Source of the DNA: Pusillimonas sp. T7-7
GTDB taxonomy: Bacteria > Pseudomonadota > Gammaproteobacteria > Burkholderiales > Burkholderiaceae_B
DNA: 64,000 bases
Direction of reading: 5' to 3'
Assembly (NCBI RefSeq): GCF_000209655.1
Contig: NC_015458.1
Coordinates: 1-64,000, forward strand
The notes beneath the pieces were generated by a model, which did no database searches, was not told where the DNA came from, and saw only the letters and a list, made by a program, of their open reading frames with translations. Below, piece after piece: positions 37,266 through 45,156 of this stretch. The number at the start of each line of letters is the position of its first letter. Positions within the stretch are counted from its first letter, which is position 1. The position numbers and the translations under genes are program-made.

Positions 37266-38276
37266 TTGATCCGCCTAGAAAACATCCGTAAAACTTATGA
37301 GTCGCCAGGGCGTGTGTCGCATGCTCTGGCTGGCGTCGACCTGCAGATTCGGCAGGGCGAGGTTTTCGGCATTATTGGCCGCTCAGGCGCGGGCAAAAGC
37401 ACCCTGATACGCATGCTTAATTTACTGGAACGCCCAACACAAGGCAGTGTCTGGGTGCGCGAGCAGAATATTACGGAGTTTAGCGAAGCCCGGTTGCGTC
37501 AGTTTCGGCAAGGCGTGGGGATGGTATTCCAGCATTTCAATCTGCTGCGCTCACGTACGGTTATCGACAATGTGTGCTTTCCGCTACGCCTGACGGGCAT
37601 GAGCCGCGCAGCTCAGCTTGAGCGCGCACACGAGGTGTTGGCCCTGGTCGGGCTGGTCGAGCATGCCAGCAAGTATCCGCGGCAATTATCGGGCGGGCAG
37701 CAGCAGCGGGTGGGTATTGCCAGAGCTCTGGCCAATCGCCCCGAGCTATTGCTGTGCGACGAGGCGACATCGGCGCTCGATCCCGAGACGACGCAGTCTA
37801 TTTTGCGTCTGTTGCTGGACATCAATAAACGTTTGGGGCTGACGATAGTGCTGATCACGCACGGCATGGATGTCATCCGGACGGTATGCGACCGGGTGGC
37901 GGTGATTGATGCCGGAGTAATCGTTGAGTGCGGCGAGGTGCTCGATGTATTCCTGCACCCGCAGCATCCGGTCACTCAGGCCTTGTTGTCGGAAAGCGGC
38001 ATTGACGCGGAAGGGTGGCGGGATATGGCGCAAGGCATTTCCGGCCGGCTGGTGCGTTTGAGTTTTCGCGGTGATGCAACTGTTCAACCTATGCTCAGTC
38101 GGGCGAGCCGCGAGCTGAATCTGGATCTGAGTATCTTGCAGGGGTCGGTCAGCCGTATCAAAGATACGCCGTACGGACAGCTGGTGCTGTCGGTGCAAGG
38201 TGATGCCGCAGCACAAGACAAGCTTGCGGGGCTTCTTGCAGCCGAGGGTGTGCAGTGTGAGGAGCTCAGGTCATGA
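37266..38276 (+). CDS. metN: Methionine ABC transporter ATP-binding protein MetN
   Basis: ATPase of the D/L-methionine importer MetNIQ. The 336-aa protein has Walker A GRSGAGKST (about residues 38-46), the Q-loop FQHFNLL, signature [15 protein letters not shown], Walker B LLLCDEATSALDPET and the H-loop ITHGMDVI. The extra C-terminal domain (about 255-336) is the NIL domain, through which methionine inhibits transport in E. coli. It starts with TTG and overlaps metI by ATGA. Confidence 0.93.
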   Translation: MIRLENIRKTYESPGRVSHALAGVDLQIRQGEVFGIIGRSGAGKSTLIRMLNLLERPTQGSVWVREQNITEFSEARLRQFRQGVGMVFQHFNLLRSRTVIDNVCFPLRLTGMSRAAQLERAHEVLALVGLVEHASKYPRQLSGGQQQRVGIARALANRPELLLCDEATSALDPETTQSILRLLLDINKRLGLTIVLITHGMDVIRTVCDRVAVIDAGVIVECGEVLDVFLHPQHPVTQALLSESGIDAEGWRDMAQGISGRLVRLSFRGDATVQPMLSRASRELNLDLSILQGSVSRIKDTPYGQLVLSVQGDAAAQDKLAGLLAAEGVQCEELRS

Positions 38277-38932
38277 TATTTGCCAATATGGATTGGGCGC
38301 TGATTGGTGAAGCCACGATCGATACCCTGCTCATGACGGGCTTTTCCTTGCTGTTTACCATTCTGATCGGTTTGCCGCTGGGTATTGTCCTGTTCCTGAC
38401 CAGCAAGAATCAGATGATGGAAAATGGCCCGGTCTACCAAGTGCTGTCGTTTGTGGTGAACGTGTTGCGGTCGGTTCCCTTTTTGATTTTGCTGATTGTG
38501 ATGATTCCCCTGACACGGGTGTTGGCGGGTACATCGCTGGGTGTGCAGGGCGCCGTGCCGCCGCTGGTGGCCAGTGCTGCGCCTTTCTTTGCGCGCCTGG
38601 TCGAAAACGTGTTGCGCGAGCTTGACCCCGGTGTTTCGGAAGCGTGCCGTGCCATGGGGGCGAACTCCAGGCAAACGGTATTGTGGGCGCTGGTGCCGGA
38701 AGCTACCACCGGCATTGTGGCGGCAATGATTGTCACGGCGATTGCCTTGGTTGGTTACTCGGCCATGTCGGGCGTGATCGGCGGGGGTGGCCTGGGCGAC
38801 CTGGCTTTACGCTTTGGATACCAGCGCTACCAGACTGATGTCATGGTGGTGACGGTAGTTATTCTTGTTGTGATGGTTCAACTATTGCAGGTTTTCGGTG
38901 ACCGCCTGGTGGCGAAGCTGAACCGGAAATAA
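38273..38932 (+). CDS. metI: Methionine ABC transporter permease MetI
   Basis: 219-aa inner-membrane permease with about five helices. The EAA loop that contacts MetN is visible as ELDPGVSEACRAMGANSRQ (about residues 122-140). SAMSGVIGGGGLGDLALRFGYQRY near the C-terminus is characteristic of MetI. Sits between metN and metQ in one operon. Confidence 0.95.
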   Translation: MIFANMDWALIGEATIDTLLMTGFSLLFTILIGLPLGIVLFLTSKNQMMENGPVYQVLSFVVNVLRSVPFLILLIVMIPLTRVLAGTSLGVQGAVPPLVASAAPFFARLVENVLRELDPGVSEACRAMGANSRQTVLWALVPEATTGIVAAMIVTAIALVGYSAMSGVIGGGGLGDLALRFGYQRYQTDVMVVTVVILVVMVQLLQVFGDRLVAKLNRK

Positions 38933-38951
38933 TGTTCTTAAGGAGTTTTGC

Positions 38952-39737
38952 ATGTTCTTGAAAAAAATCGTATCGGCCGCAGCCGTTTTTGCGCTTCTGG
39001 GAAGCGCCGCCGTACACGCAGAAAAACTCAGCGTTGCAGCTACGCCAGTACCTCACGCTGAATTGCTTGAACTGGTCAAGCCTGTCTTGGCCAAGGAAGG
39101 GGTTGAGCTCGACATCAAGGTGTTTACCGATTACGTACAGCCCAACCAGCAGGTGGCCGACGGCAATATCGATGTGAACTTCTTCCAGCACCAGCCTTAT
39201 TTGGATTCGTTCAATAAAGAGCATGAAACCAAGTTGGTAACCGTGGGCCTGGTCCACGTAGAGCCTTTTGGCGCCTACTCCGACAAAATCAAAGACATTA
39301 AAGACCTCAAGGAAGGCGCACAGGTAGCTTTGCCCAACGACCCGTCGAATGGCGCCCGCGCGCTGTTGTTGCTGCAAAAGCAGGGTTTGATCAAATTGGA
39401 AGACCCCTCGAATATTCTGGCAACCTCTCGCGACATCGTCGAGAACCCCAAGAAGCTGAAGTTCCGTGAACTCGAAGCGGCTACTCTGCCACGTGTATTG
39501 CCAGACGTTGATCTGGCATTGATCAATACCAATTATGCGCTGGAAGCCGGCCTGAATCCTGTCAAGGACGCCTTGTTCATTGAAGGCGCCGACTCGCCTT
39601 ACGCCAATATCGTTGTGACGACGGAAGCCAAGAAAGAGGATCCGGCTGTGAAGAAACTGGTTCAGGCGCTGAACAGCGATGAAACGCGTAAATTCATCGA
39701 AGAAAAATACAAAGGCGCCATTGTTCCCGCCTTCTAA
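38952..39737 (+). CDS. metQ: Methionine-binding protein MetQ
   Basis: Periplasmic substrate-binding protein of the NlpA family, 261 aa. Signal peptide about residues 1-23 ending AAVHA; no lipobox cysteine, so it looks soluble rather than lipid-anchored. Family blocks: VAATPVPHAELLE, DYVQPNQQVADGNIDVNFFQHQPYL, GLVHVEPFGAYS, ALPNDPSNGARALLLLQ and LINTNYALEAGL. AAGGAG lies 7 nt before the ATG. Confidence 0.95.
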   Translation: MFLKKIVSAAAVFALLGSAAVHAEKLSVAATPVPHAELLELVKPVLAKEGVELDIKVFTDYVQPNQQVADGNIDVNFFQHQPYLDSFNKEHETKLVTVGLVHVEPFGAYSDKIKDIKDLKEGAQVALPNDPSNGARALLLLQKQGLIKLEDPSNILATSRDIVENPKKLKFRELEAATLPRVLPDVDLALINTNYALEAGLNPVKDALFIEGADSPYANIVVTTEAKKEDPAVKKLVQALNSDETRKFIEEKYKGAIVPAF

Positions 39738-39767
39738 ACAAGAATCAGGTGCGTCCTGAAATATCCC

Positions 39768-39793
39768 GAAAGCGGCTTATGGCCGCTTTTTTT
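39768..39793 (+). terminator. Terminator of metNIQ
   Basis: AGCGGC (39771-39776) and GCCGCT (39782-39787) around a 5-nt loop, extended by flanking A/T pairs and followed by seven T. Confidence 0.9.
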
Positions 39794-39887
39794 CGGTTAC
39801 CATGTAGCGAATGCCTGCCTGTCACAAGCAGCACGCAACGTGTGCCCTTCACCGGGTATCAGTCGCCTATTACAAAGGAGTCACTAC

Positions 39888-40643
39888 ATGATCAAGAATA
39901 AAATTACCGCGGCCCTGGCTGGGCTGGCCATTGCCCTGGCTTTACCCGTCGGAAATGCGGTTGCCCAAGATAAAGAACTGCTGGTTGCAACGGATACGGC
40001 ATTCGTTCCTTTCGAGTTCAAGCAAGACGGCAAATATACAGGCTTCGATATTGAACTCTGGGATGCTATTGCCAAAGAGGCAGGCTTCAAGTACAGCTTG
40101 CGTCCCATGGACTTCAACGGCATCATTCCTGGCCTGCAAACCCGCAATATCGATGTGGCGCTGGCCGGCATCACGATACGCGACGATCGCAAGAAGGTCA
40201 TTGATTTTTCCGACCCCTACTACGAAAGCGGTCTGGCCATCCTGGTCAATAACGACAACAACAATATCACTACTGCCAAAGACCTGGACGGCAAAATGGT
40301 GGCGGTCAAGATCGGTACGGCAACCGTCGACTACCTGAAAGAAAATGTTCCTGGCGCCAAGCTGAAATTGTTTCCCAATATCGATAACGCATTTCTTGAG
40401 CTGGCCACCGGCCGGGTCGACGCGGTCGTGCACGACACCCCCAATCTGCAGTATTTTGCCAAGACGGGTGGCAAGGACCGTGTGAAAGTTGTGGGCTCGC
40501 TGAAAAGCGGTGATTACTATGGCATTGCCTTCCCCAAGGGAAGCGAATTGGTTCCCGCCGTCAACAAGGCGCTTAAAACCTTGCAAGACAATGGGCAATA
40601 CGATGCCATCTATGAAAAGTGGTTCGGCCAAAAGGTTCAGTAA
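39888..40643 (+). CDS. glnH: Amino acid ABC transporter substrate-binding protein (GlnH-like)
   Basis: Periplasmic binding protein, probably for glutamine, 251 aa. Signal peptide about residues 1-25 (ends AVAQ). The mature start [36 protein letters not shown] and [22 protein letters not shown] follow E. coli GlnH closely. AAAGGAG at 39874-39880 supports ATG 39888; an upstream in-frame GTG at 39840 was rejected. Followed by an internal hairpin before glnP. Confidence 0.92.
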   Translation: MIKNKITAALAGLAIALALPVGNAVAQDKELLVATDTAFVPFEFKQDGKYTGFDIELWDAIAKEAGFKYSLRPMDFNGIIPGLQTRNIDVALAGITIRDDRKKVIDFSDPYYESGLAILVNNDNNNITTAKDLDGKMVAVKIGTATVDYLKENVPGAKLKLFPNIDNAFLELATGRVDAVVHDTPNLQYFAKTGGKDRVKVVGSLKSGDYYGIAFPKGSELVPAVNKALKTLQDNGQYDAIYEKWFGQKVQ

Positions 40644-40659
40644 GCTGACTTGGCTCTGT

Positions 40660-40696
40660 ACGGCGATCTGGTGCTGGGCACCGGGTCGCCGTTTTT
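40660..40696 (+). terminator. Terminator-like hairpin between glnH and glnP
   Basis: Outer stem ACGGCGA (40660-40666) with TCGCCGT (40686-40692), inner stem GGTGC (40670-40674) with GCACC (40678-40682), symmetric 3-nt internal loop, then TTTTT-CG-TTTT. It lies inside the operon, so it should release most transcripts after glnH and leave less mRNA for the permease and ATPase. Confidence 0.8.
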
Positions 40697-40752
40697 CGTT
40701 TTGAGCGGCGTCAGCTTCGGCTTGGGCCGCCTTATTTTTGAAGGCGATCAAC

Positions 40753-41592
40753 GTGACTTTTGAATGGTCAGTCATTTGGGATGCAATGCCCAGCCTGCTT
40801 GAAGGCACCAAAATGACGGTAAAAATAACATTGCTGGGCTTGATCGGCGGTACGATTCTGGGCTTTCTTGCGGGCGTCATCACCACCTATGTCAAGGTGC
40901 TGGTCACCTGGAAGACGACGGCCATTGCTGTCGTATCTATTGTTGCACTGTACATACTGCTGCGGCTGGCCTCGTGGTTGGGCGACACTGTATTGTCGGG
41001 TGTACCCGACTGGGCATGGCTGACTTTGCAGATTGTTCTGGCTGTACTGCTGCTGGTGCGCTTTGCGGCGTATATTCCGGTAGCGCTTTCCTTTTTGGCG
41101 CAGGTCTATATATTGGTGATACGCGGCACGCCCATCGTGGTGCAGGTCATGTTCATCTACTTTGCCTTGCCGCTCATATTCGGCTGGCGTATCGATGCGG
41201 TGCTGGCCGCCATCTTCACCCTGGTCATCAACTCGGGGGCCTATATCTCGGAAATCGTGCGCGGCGCCTTGCTATCGGTGCCCAAGGGGCTCAAAGAGGC
41301 GGGCCAGGCCATGGGCTTGCCTTTTTACAAGATTCTTGCGTACATCATTGGTCCCGTTGCCTTGCGCCGCATGATTCCCGCCATGGGCAATCAGTGCATC
41401 ATCAGCTTAAAGGATTCTTCGCTGTTCATCGTGATTGGCGTGGCTGAGCTGACACGCCAGGGGCAGGAAATTATTGCCAGCAACTTCCGCTCGGTGGAGA
41501 TATGGGGGGCTGTTGCCGTCTTGTACCTGATTCTTACCGGCTTTATTGCGCTGACGCTCAAATTCATTGAACACAGGACGCAAATCGTATGA
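40753..41592 (+). CDS. glnP: Amino acid ABC transporter permease (GlnP-like) with extra helices
   Basis: Inner-membrane permease of the HisMQ/GlnP class. The start [24 protein letters not shown] and the second half ([53 protein letters not shown] with the EAA loop, [25 protein letters not shown]) match E. coli GlnP. Between them, about residues 47-107, is an insertion of about 60 residues with two hydrophobic stretches absent from the 219-aa E. coli protein. GTG 40753 has AAGG 8 nt upstream and aligns with the GlnP start; TTG 40738 is the alternative. Overlaps glnQ by ATGA. Confidence 0.9.
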   Translation: MTFEWSVIWDAMPSLLEGTKMTVKITLLGLIGGTILGFLAGVITTYVKVLVTWKTTAIAVVSIVALYILLRLASWLGDTVLSGVPDWAWLTLQIVLAVLLLVRFAAYIPVALSFLAQVYILVIRGTPIVVQVMFIYFALPLIFGWRIDAVLAAIFTLVINSGAYISEIVRGALLSVPKGLKEAGQAMGLPFYKILAYIIGPVALRRMIPAMGNQCIISLKDSSLFIVIGVAELTRQGQEIIASNFRSVEIWGAVAVLYLILTGFIALTLKFIEHRTQIV

Positions 41593-42317
41593 GCATTGTT
41601 GAATTCAAGAACGTCGTCAAGCGCTTTGGAACAAGCACAGTCCTTGATGGCATAGACCTCACCATAGAGCAGGGCGAGGTTGTGGTGATTGTCGGGCCTT
41701 CGGGGTCTGGCAAATCCACTTTTCTGCGTTGCATCAACGTGCTGGAAACCATTGAAGGCGGCGATATTGTCGTGAACGGCCTGAGCGTACGTGGTAGCGG
41801 CCCCGAGGTGCGTGAACTACGCCGCGAGGCCGGCATGGTGTTTCAGCAGTTCAATCTGTTCCCTCAACTGACTGCACTCGAAAATGTCATGTTTGGTCCC
41901 GTACATACGCGCGGGGCGAATCGGGCGCAAGCCCGTGACGAGGCCAAGGCCTTGCTCGACAAAGTAGGCTTGGGCGAAAAAGTAAATAATTATCCGGGCC
42001 AGCTTTCAGGCGGACAGCAGCAGCGTGTGGCGATTGCCCGGGCACTGGCCATTCGGCCCAAACTCATGCTGTTCGACGAACCGACTTCCGCACTCGATCC
42101 CGAGCTGCGACATGAGGTCTTGAAAGTCATGCAGGATGTGGCCGAAGGGGGCATGACCATGGTGGTGGTTACCCACGAAATGGAATTCGCCCGCAAGGTG
42201 GGCACCCGCCTGATCTTTATCGACCAGGGCAAGATATCAGAAGATGGGCCTCCGGCCGAGCTGCTGAGCAATCCGCCCAGCCAACGTCTGAAGGACTTCC
42301 TGCAGCACGTGGCCTGA
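41589..42317 (+). CDS. glnQ: Amino acid ABC transporter ATP-binding protein (GlnQ-like)
   Basis: 242-aa ATPase of the polar amino acid importer. Walker [10 protein letters not shown] (about residues 36-44), Q-loop [16 protein letters not shown], signature [15 protein letters not shown], Walker [16 protein letters not shown] and H-loop THEMEFA are all present. Length is normal for GlnQ. Partner of the upstream permease. Confidence 0.94.
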   Translation: MSIVEFKNVVKRFGTSTVLDGIDLTIEQGEVVVIVGPSGSGKSTFLRCINVLETIEGGDIVVNGLSVRGSGPEVRELRREAGMVFQQFNLFPQLTALENVMFGPVHTRGANRAQARDEAKALLDKVGLGEKVNNYPGQLSGGQQQRVAIARALAIRPKLMLFDEPTSALDPELRHEVLKVMQDVAEGGMTMVVVTHEMEFARKVGTRLIFIDQGKISEDGPPAELLSNPPSQRLKDFLQHVA

Positions 42318-42318
42318 T

Positions 42319-42350
42319 CCAGGAGGGTAGTGTGGGGCTACCCATCCTGG
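42319..42350. terminator. Hairpin between glnQ and the convergent DUF6776-like gene
   Basis: CCAGGAGGGTAG (42319-42330) pairs with CTACCC-A-TCCTGG (42338-42350): 12 bp with one bulged base and a 7-nt loop. No T run on either side. It sits between two convergent stops, so it probably ends both transcripts or protects their 3' ends. Confidence 0.5.
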
Positions 42351-42373
42351 CGCACAGGCCGGAATGCAAGGCC

Positions 42374-43075
42374 CTAACCGACGACGCGTATGGTTCGAGT
42401 TCCGACGACTTTCTCGGAGCCTTCACGCATGATCTTGATGGTGACTTGTCGTGGCGTGAACCCGGCTGGCAGCGGAAATGTGCCGTCTACATGGGTATAG
42501 CGCTCGAGCTCCAGGTCGAATGCCGGAATATCGATATGCCCTGACTTTCCGTTGCTGTAGCGGCCAGCCATGGTCAGTTCTACTTGACCCTTGAACCTGG
42601 CTGTTTTCCCTTCGTCTTGCATGACCAGGAATTGATAGGCCAGCTGTTCTTTATTGCTGGTAAACGATGCGGCGCGTATGCCAGGGGATGTACCGCGCGG
42701 GTCGGGGGGCATGGCCTGGGCAAACATCCGGACATCTTTCCGAGCCTGTTCAAGCTGCTTCCGGGTGTTTTCAAGCTCTGTAGTCTGCGACTGTAGTTGT
42801 GCGCGTACCTCGGCTAGCGTGCGGGTTTCGCGGCTAAGGTCGGTTTGCAGCCGCTGCTTGTCCATATTGGCGCTATTCAGGTCGTAGTGCAGCTGTTCCG
42901 ATTGTTGAACGGTCAGGCGTGTGGGGCCATAGCTTTTTTGCAGGAATAACAGGCCACCCGCGCCCAATACTACGCCTGTAAGCATCAAGACCAGCCATCG
43001 GGGGATGCGGCGTGGGCGACGGCTTGTGCCGTACGCCGTGGGCTTGAACGTGTGGCGTTTAGAAGAACCGAACAT
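42374..43075 (-). CDS. DUF6776-like inner-membrane coiled-coil protein
   Basis: 233-aa protein of unknown function. A basic cytoplasmic N-terminus (about residues 1-27, Arg/Lys rich), one membrane helix (about 28-45), a periplasmic coiled coil with Gln/Leu heptads (about 50-115), then a compact beta-rich domain (about 130-230) with FKGQVELTMAGRYSNGKSGH and PAGFTPRQVTIKIMREG. This layout resembles the DUF6776 family of betaproteobacteria; the name is a recollection. A signal-anchor scaffold in the envelope is the safe description. Lies 192 bp downstream of murU on the same strand. Confidence 0.65.
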   Translation of the reverse strand: MFGSSKRHTFKPTAYGTSRRPRRIPRWLVLMLTGVVLGAGGLLFLQKSYGPTRLTVQQSEQLHYDLNSANMDKQRLQTDLSRETRTLAEVRAQLQSQTTELENTRKQLEQARKDVRMFAQAMPPDPRGTSPGIRAASFTSNKEQLAYQFLVMQDEGKTARFKGQVELTMAGRYSNGKSGHIDIPAFDLELERYTHVDGTFPLPAGFTPRQVTIKIMREGSEKVVGTRTIRVVG

Positions 43076-43267
43076 GGGTAATTATTTCCTGTATTGCATG
43101 GTGGCCGGCACGGTTGAGCCCAGCCGATGAAAAACGTTAAAGGATAGACTGTATGAACAGGATTCGACAATGCCTGGGGTTTTTGGTTTCGCTTCGAATA
43201 TTTTTGTAATGATAGCGCGCAGGCATGCAAGACAAAAGCCTGGCATGTCTGCACCTTGCTTATGGCA

Positions 43268-43978
43268 CTAACAAGCCCGTGATGTCAAGAGCTTGCGATC
43301 AAGCTTCGCCAGACGCTCAGGCGTGCCGACGTCAACCCAGGATCCCTGATGGTGGCTGCCGAAAACTTGCTGCCGGCTTATTGCCTGGTGCAGCAGTGGG
43401 GCTAAAGGTTCCGCCTGGCCTGATGGCAAGTTCTTGAATAGTACAGGCTGGTAAATGCCAATACCGGCAAAGGTAAGCGGGGCGCCGTTGCCTTCTTGGT
43501 CTTTAACAAACACCAAACCGTTTGCTGCATTGAGCTGAAAGTCGCCATCGGGGTGATGCGGCGGGTTGTCGACCAAAAGCAGCCATGCTGTTTTCGATTG
43601 CTCAGTCAGGTTGACTGCAATGGTCTGGGCCTGCCCAGGATTCCAGTCGCACCAGATATCACCGTTGATGACCAGGAAGGGTTCGTCATTGAAAAAGGGC
43701 AGGGCCTGGGCGATGCCTCCAGCCGTTTCCAGGGGAAGCGGCTCAGGTGAATACACAATGCTTGCGCCAAACTGACTGCCGTCACTCAGTGCCTGTTCTA
43801 TTTGCTTGCCCAGCCAGGCATGATTAATGATCAGGTCGGTAATGCCTGCGGCAACCAAGCGCTCGATATGCCAGACAATGAGTGGCTTGCCATTTACTTG
43901 CAACAAGGGTTTGGGCGTATGGTCGGTCAGGGGGCGCATGCGCTCGCCCCGGCCGGCGGCAAGAATCATGGCTCGCAT
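43268..43978 (-). CDS. murU: MurNAc-1-phosphate uridylyltransferase MurU
   Basis: Nucleotidyltransferase of the peptidoglycan recycling bypass, converting MurNAc-1-phosphate and UTP to UDP-MurNAc. The 236-aa protein has the sugar-nucleotidyltransferase start AMILAAGRGERMRPLTDHTPKPLL (about residues 3-26) and metal site VINGDIWCDW (about 98-107). It is single-domain, unlike GlmU. The start codon overlaps the stop of amgK by one base, and that pairing is what separates MurU from other small nucleotidyltransferases such as mannose-1-phosphate guanylyltransferase. Confidence 0.82.
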   Translation of the reverse strand: MRAMILAAGRGERMRPLTDHTPKPLLQVNGKPLIVWHIERLVAAGITDLIINHAWLGKQIEQALSDGSQFGASIVYSPEPLPLETAGGIAQALPFFNDEPFLVINGDIWCDWNPGQAQTIAVNLTEQSKTAWLLLVDNPPHHPDGDFQLNAANGLVFVKDQEGNGAPLTFAGIGIYQPVLFKNLPSGQAEPLAPLLHQAISRQQVFGSHHQGSWVDVGTPERLAKLDRKLLTSRAC

Positions 43979-45015
43979 CAGAACGTATACCCGACGCTGG
44001 TCTGGCGGTTTTCGAGCTTGTCGAGCAGGCGCAGCAATGGGCGGAAGGCGTTGTAGCGGCCCGCCACCTGCCGGACATAGGCGTTGACGCGTGGGATGTG
44101 GTCCAGATAGTGATGTTTACCGTCGCGGTGCGAGAGCCGGGCAAAGACCCCCAGTATGCGCAGGTTGCGTTGCAGGCTCATCCATTCGTAGGCGCGATGA
44201 AAATCGGCAAAGTCGGCCGACACGGGCAGCCCGGTAGCCTTGGCCGCTTCCCAATAGCGTATGGCCCAGTCAAGCTGCTGTGGTTCTTCCCAAGTGGTGC
44301 GTGCATCCATGACCAACGACGCTATATCGTAGGTAATGGGGCCGATCAGGGCGTCCTGGTAATCGATAATGCCCGGGTCATCGGCATTGACCATGATGTT
44401 GGGCGAGTGGAAATCACGGTGCACCAGTACGGTGGGCTGCAGGACGTTGTCTTGCAGCAGGGTGGAAAAGATGCTGTGCAGCGTTTGCAGCTCTGTGTCG
44501 TTCAGTTCGATCTGGCAATGCCGCCGGGCATACCATTCGGGAAAGACGGTGAGCTCTTGCGCCAGGCGTTCGGAGTCGTAAGCGGGCAGGGCTGTGGTGG
44601 CAGCGTGTTGCATGCGTACCAGCGCCTTGATCGCGCTACGATACAGTGTTTGCAGCTGTGTATCGTTCAGTCCGGCCTGTATGGCCTGATAATAGGTCTG
44701 CTCACCCAGGTCGGACAGCAGCAGAAAGCCATCGGCCAGATTTTGAGCCAGGATGGCAGGTACGTTTATACCCGCATGCTCAAGCAGTCCTGTTACATGT
44801 AAAAATGGGCGACAATCTTCCTGCTCTGGTGGAGCATCCATGACAATGGCCGTGCCCGCGTCTGTTTGAAGGCGATAATAGCGGCGAAAGCTGGCGTCGC
44901 TGGATGCGGGCTGCAGCGACGAGATGTTCAAGCCATGCGCGCCGGCAATACTCTGCAGCCAGTTTTTCAGAATTGCAAGGCGTTGCTCGCTGCGAGGGTT
45001 CAAGATTGGTTCCAT
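43978..45015 (-). CDS. amgK: Anomeric MurNAc/GlcNAc kinase AmgK
   Basis: APH-fold kinase that phosphorylates MurNAc at C1 in cell wall recycling. The 345-aa protein has ASSDASFRRYYRL (nucleotide loop, about residues 37-49), the catalytic VLVHRDFHSPNIMV (H-R-D-x-H-x-x-N) and metal motif GIIDYQDAL. It resembles aminoglycoside phosphotransferases, but pairing with murU and the divergent position to lptD match the amgK-murU locus of Pseudomonas. ATG 45015 is the preferred start; the frame extends 17 codons upstream. Confidence 0.83.
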   Translation of the reverse strand: MEPILNPRSEQRLAILKNWLQSIAGAHGLNISSLQPASSDASFRRYYRLQTDAGTAIVMDAPPEQEDCRPFLHVTGLLEHAGINVPAILAQNLADGFLLLSDLGEQTYYQAIQAGLNDTQLQTLYRSAIKALVRMQHAATTALPAYDSERLAQELTVFPEWYARRHCQIELNDTELQTLHSIFSTLLQDNVLQPTVLVHRDFHSPNIMVNADDPGIIDYQDALIGPITYDIASLVMDARTTWEEPQQLDWAIRYWEAAKATGLPVSADFADFHRAYEWMSLQRNLRILGVFARLSHRDGKHHYLDHIPRVNAYVRQVAGRYNAFRPLLRLLDKLENRQTSVGYTF

Positions 45016-45079
45016 GGTTTGCGGTTGCTTTAGGTAAGTCTGGTTGGGCGCGCGTGCTCCATGCATGCGCTGGCTTCTC

Positions 45080-45125
45080 TATAATACCGGCTCGCCAATC
45101 GTTGCGGTTTGGCAGCTGTGCCAAA
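45080..45125 (+). promoter_or_regulatory. lptD upstream elements: -10 and inverted repeat
   Basis: A perfect TATAAT (45080-45085) lies 71 bp before the chosen lptD start, without a good -35. Just downstream, TTTGGCA (45108-45114) and TGCCAAA (45119-45125) form a perfect 7-bp inverted repeat around GCTG, in the presumed 5' untranslated region. It may be an operator or a leader hairpin. Confidence 0.45.
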
Positions 45126-45156
45126 ATATAGTCTGTTTTCAGGAGTCACTACCCTC

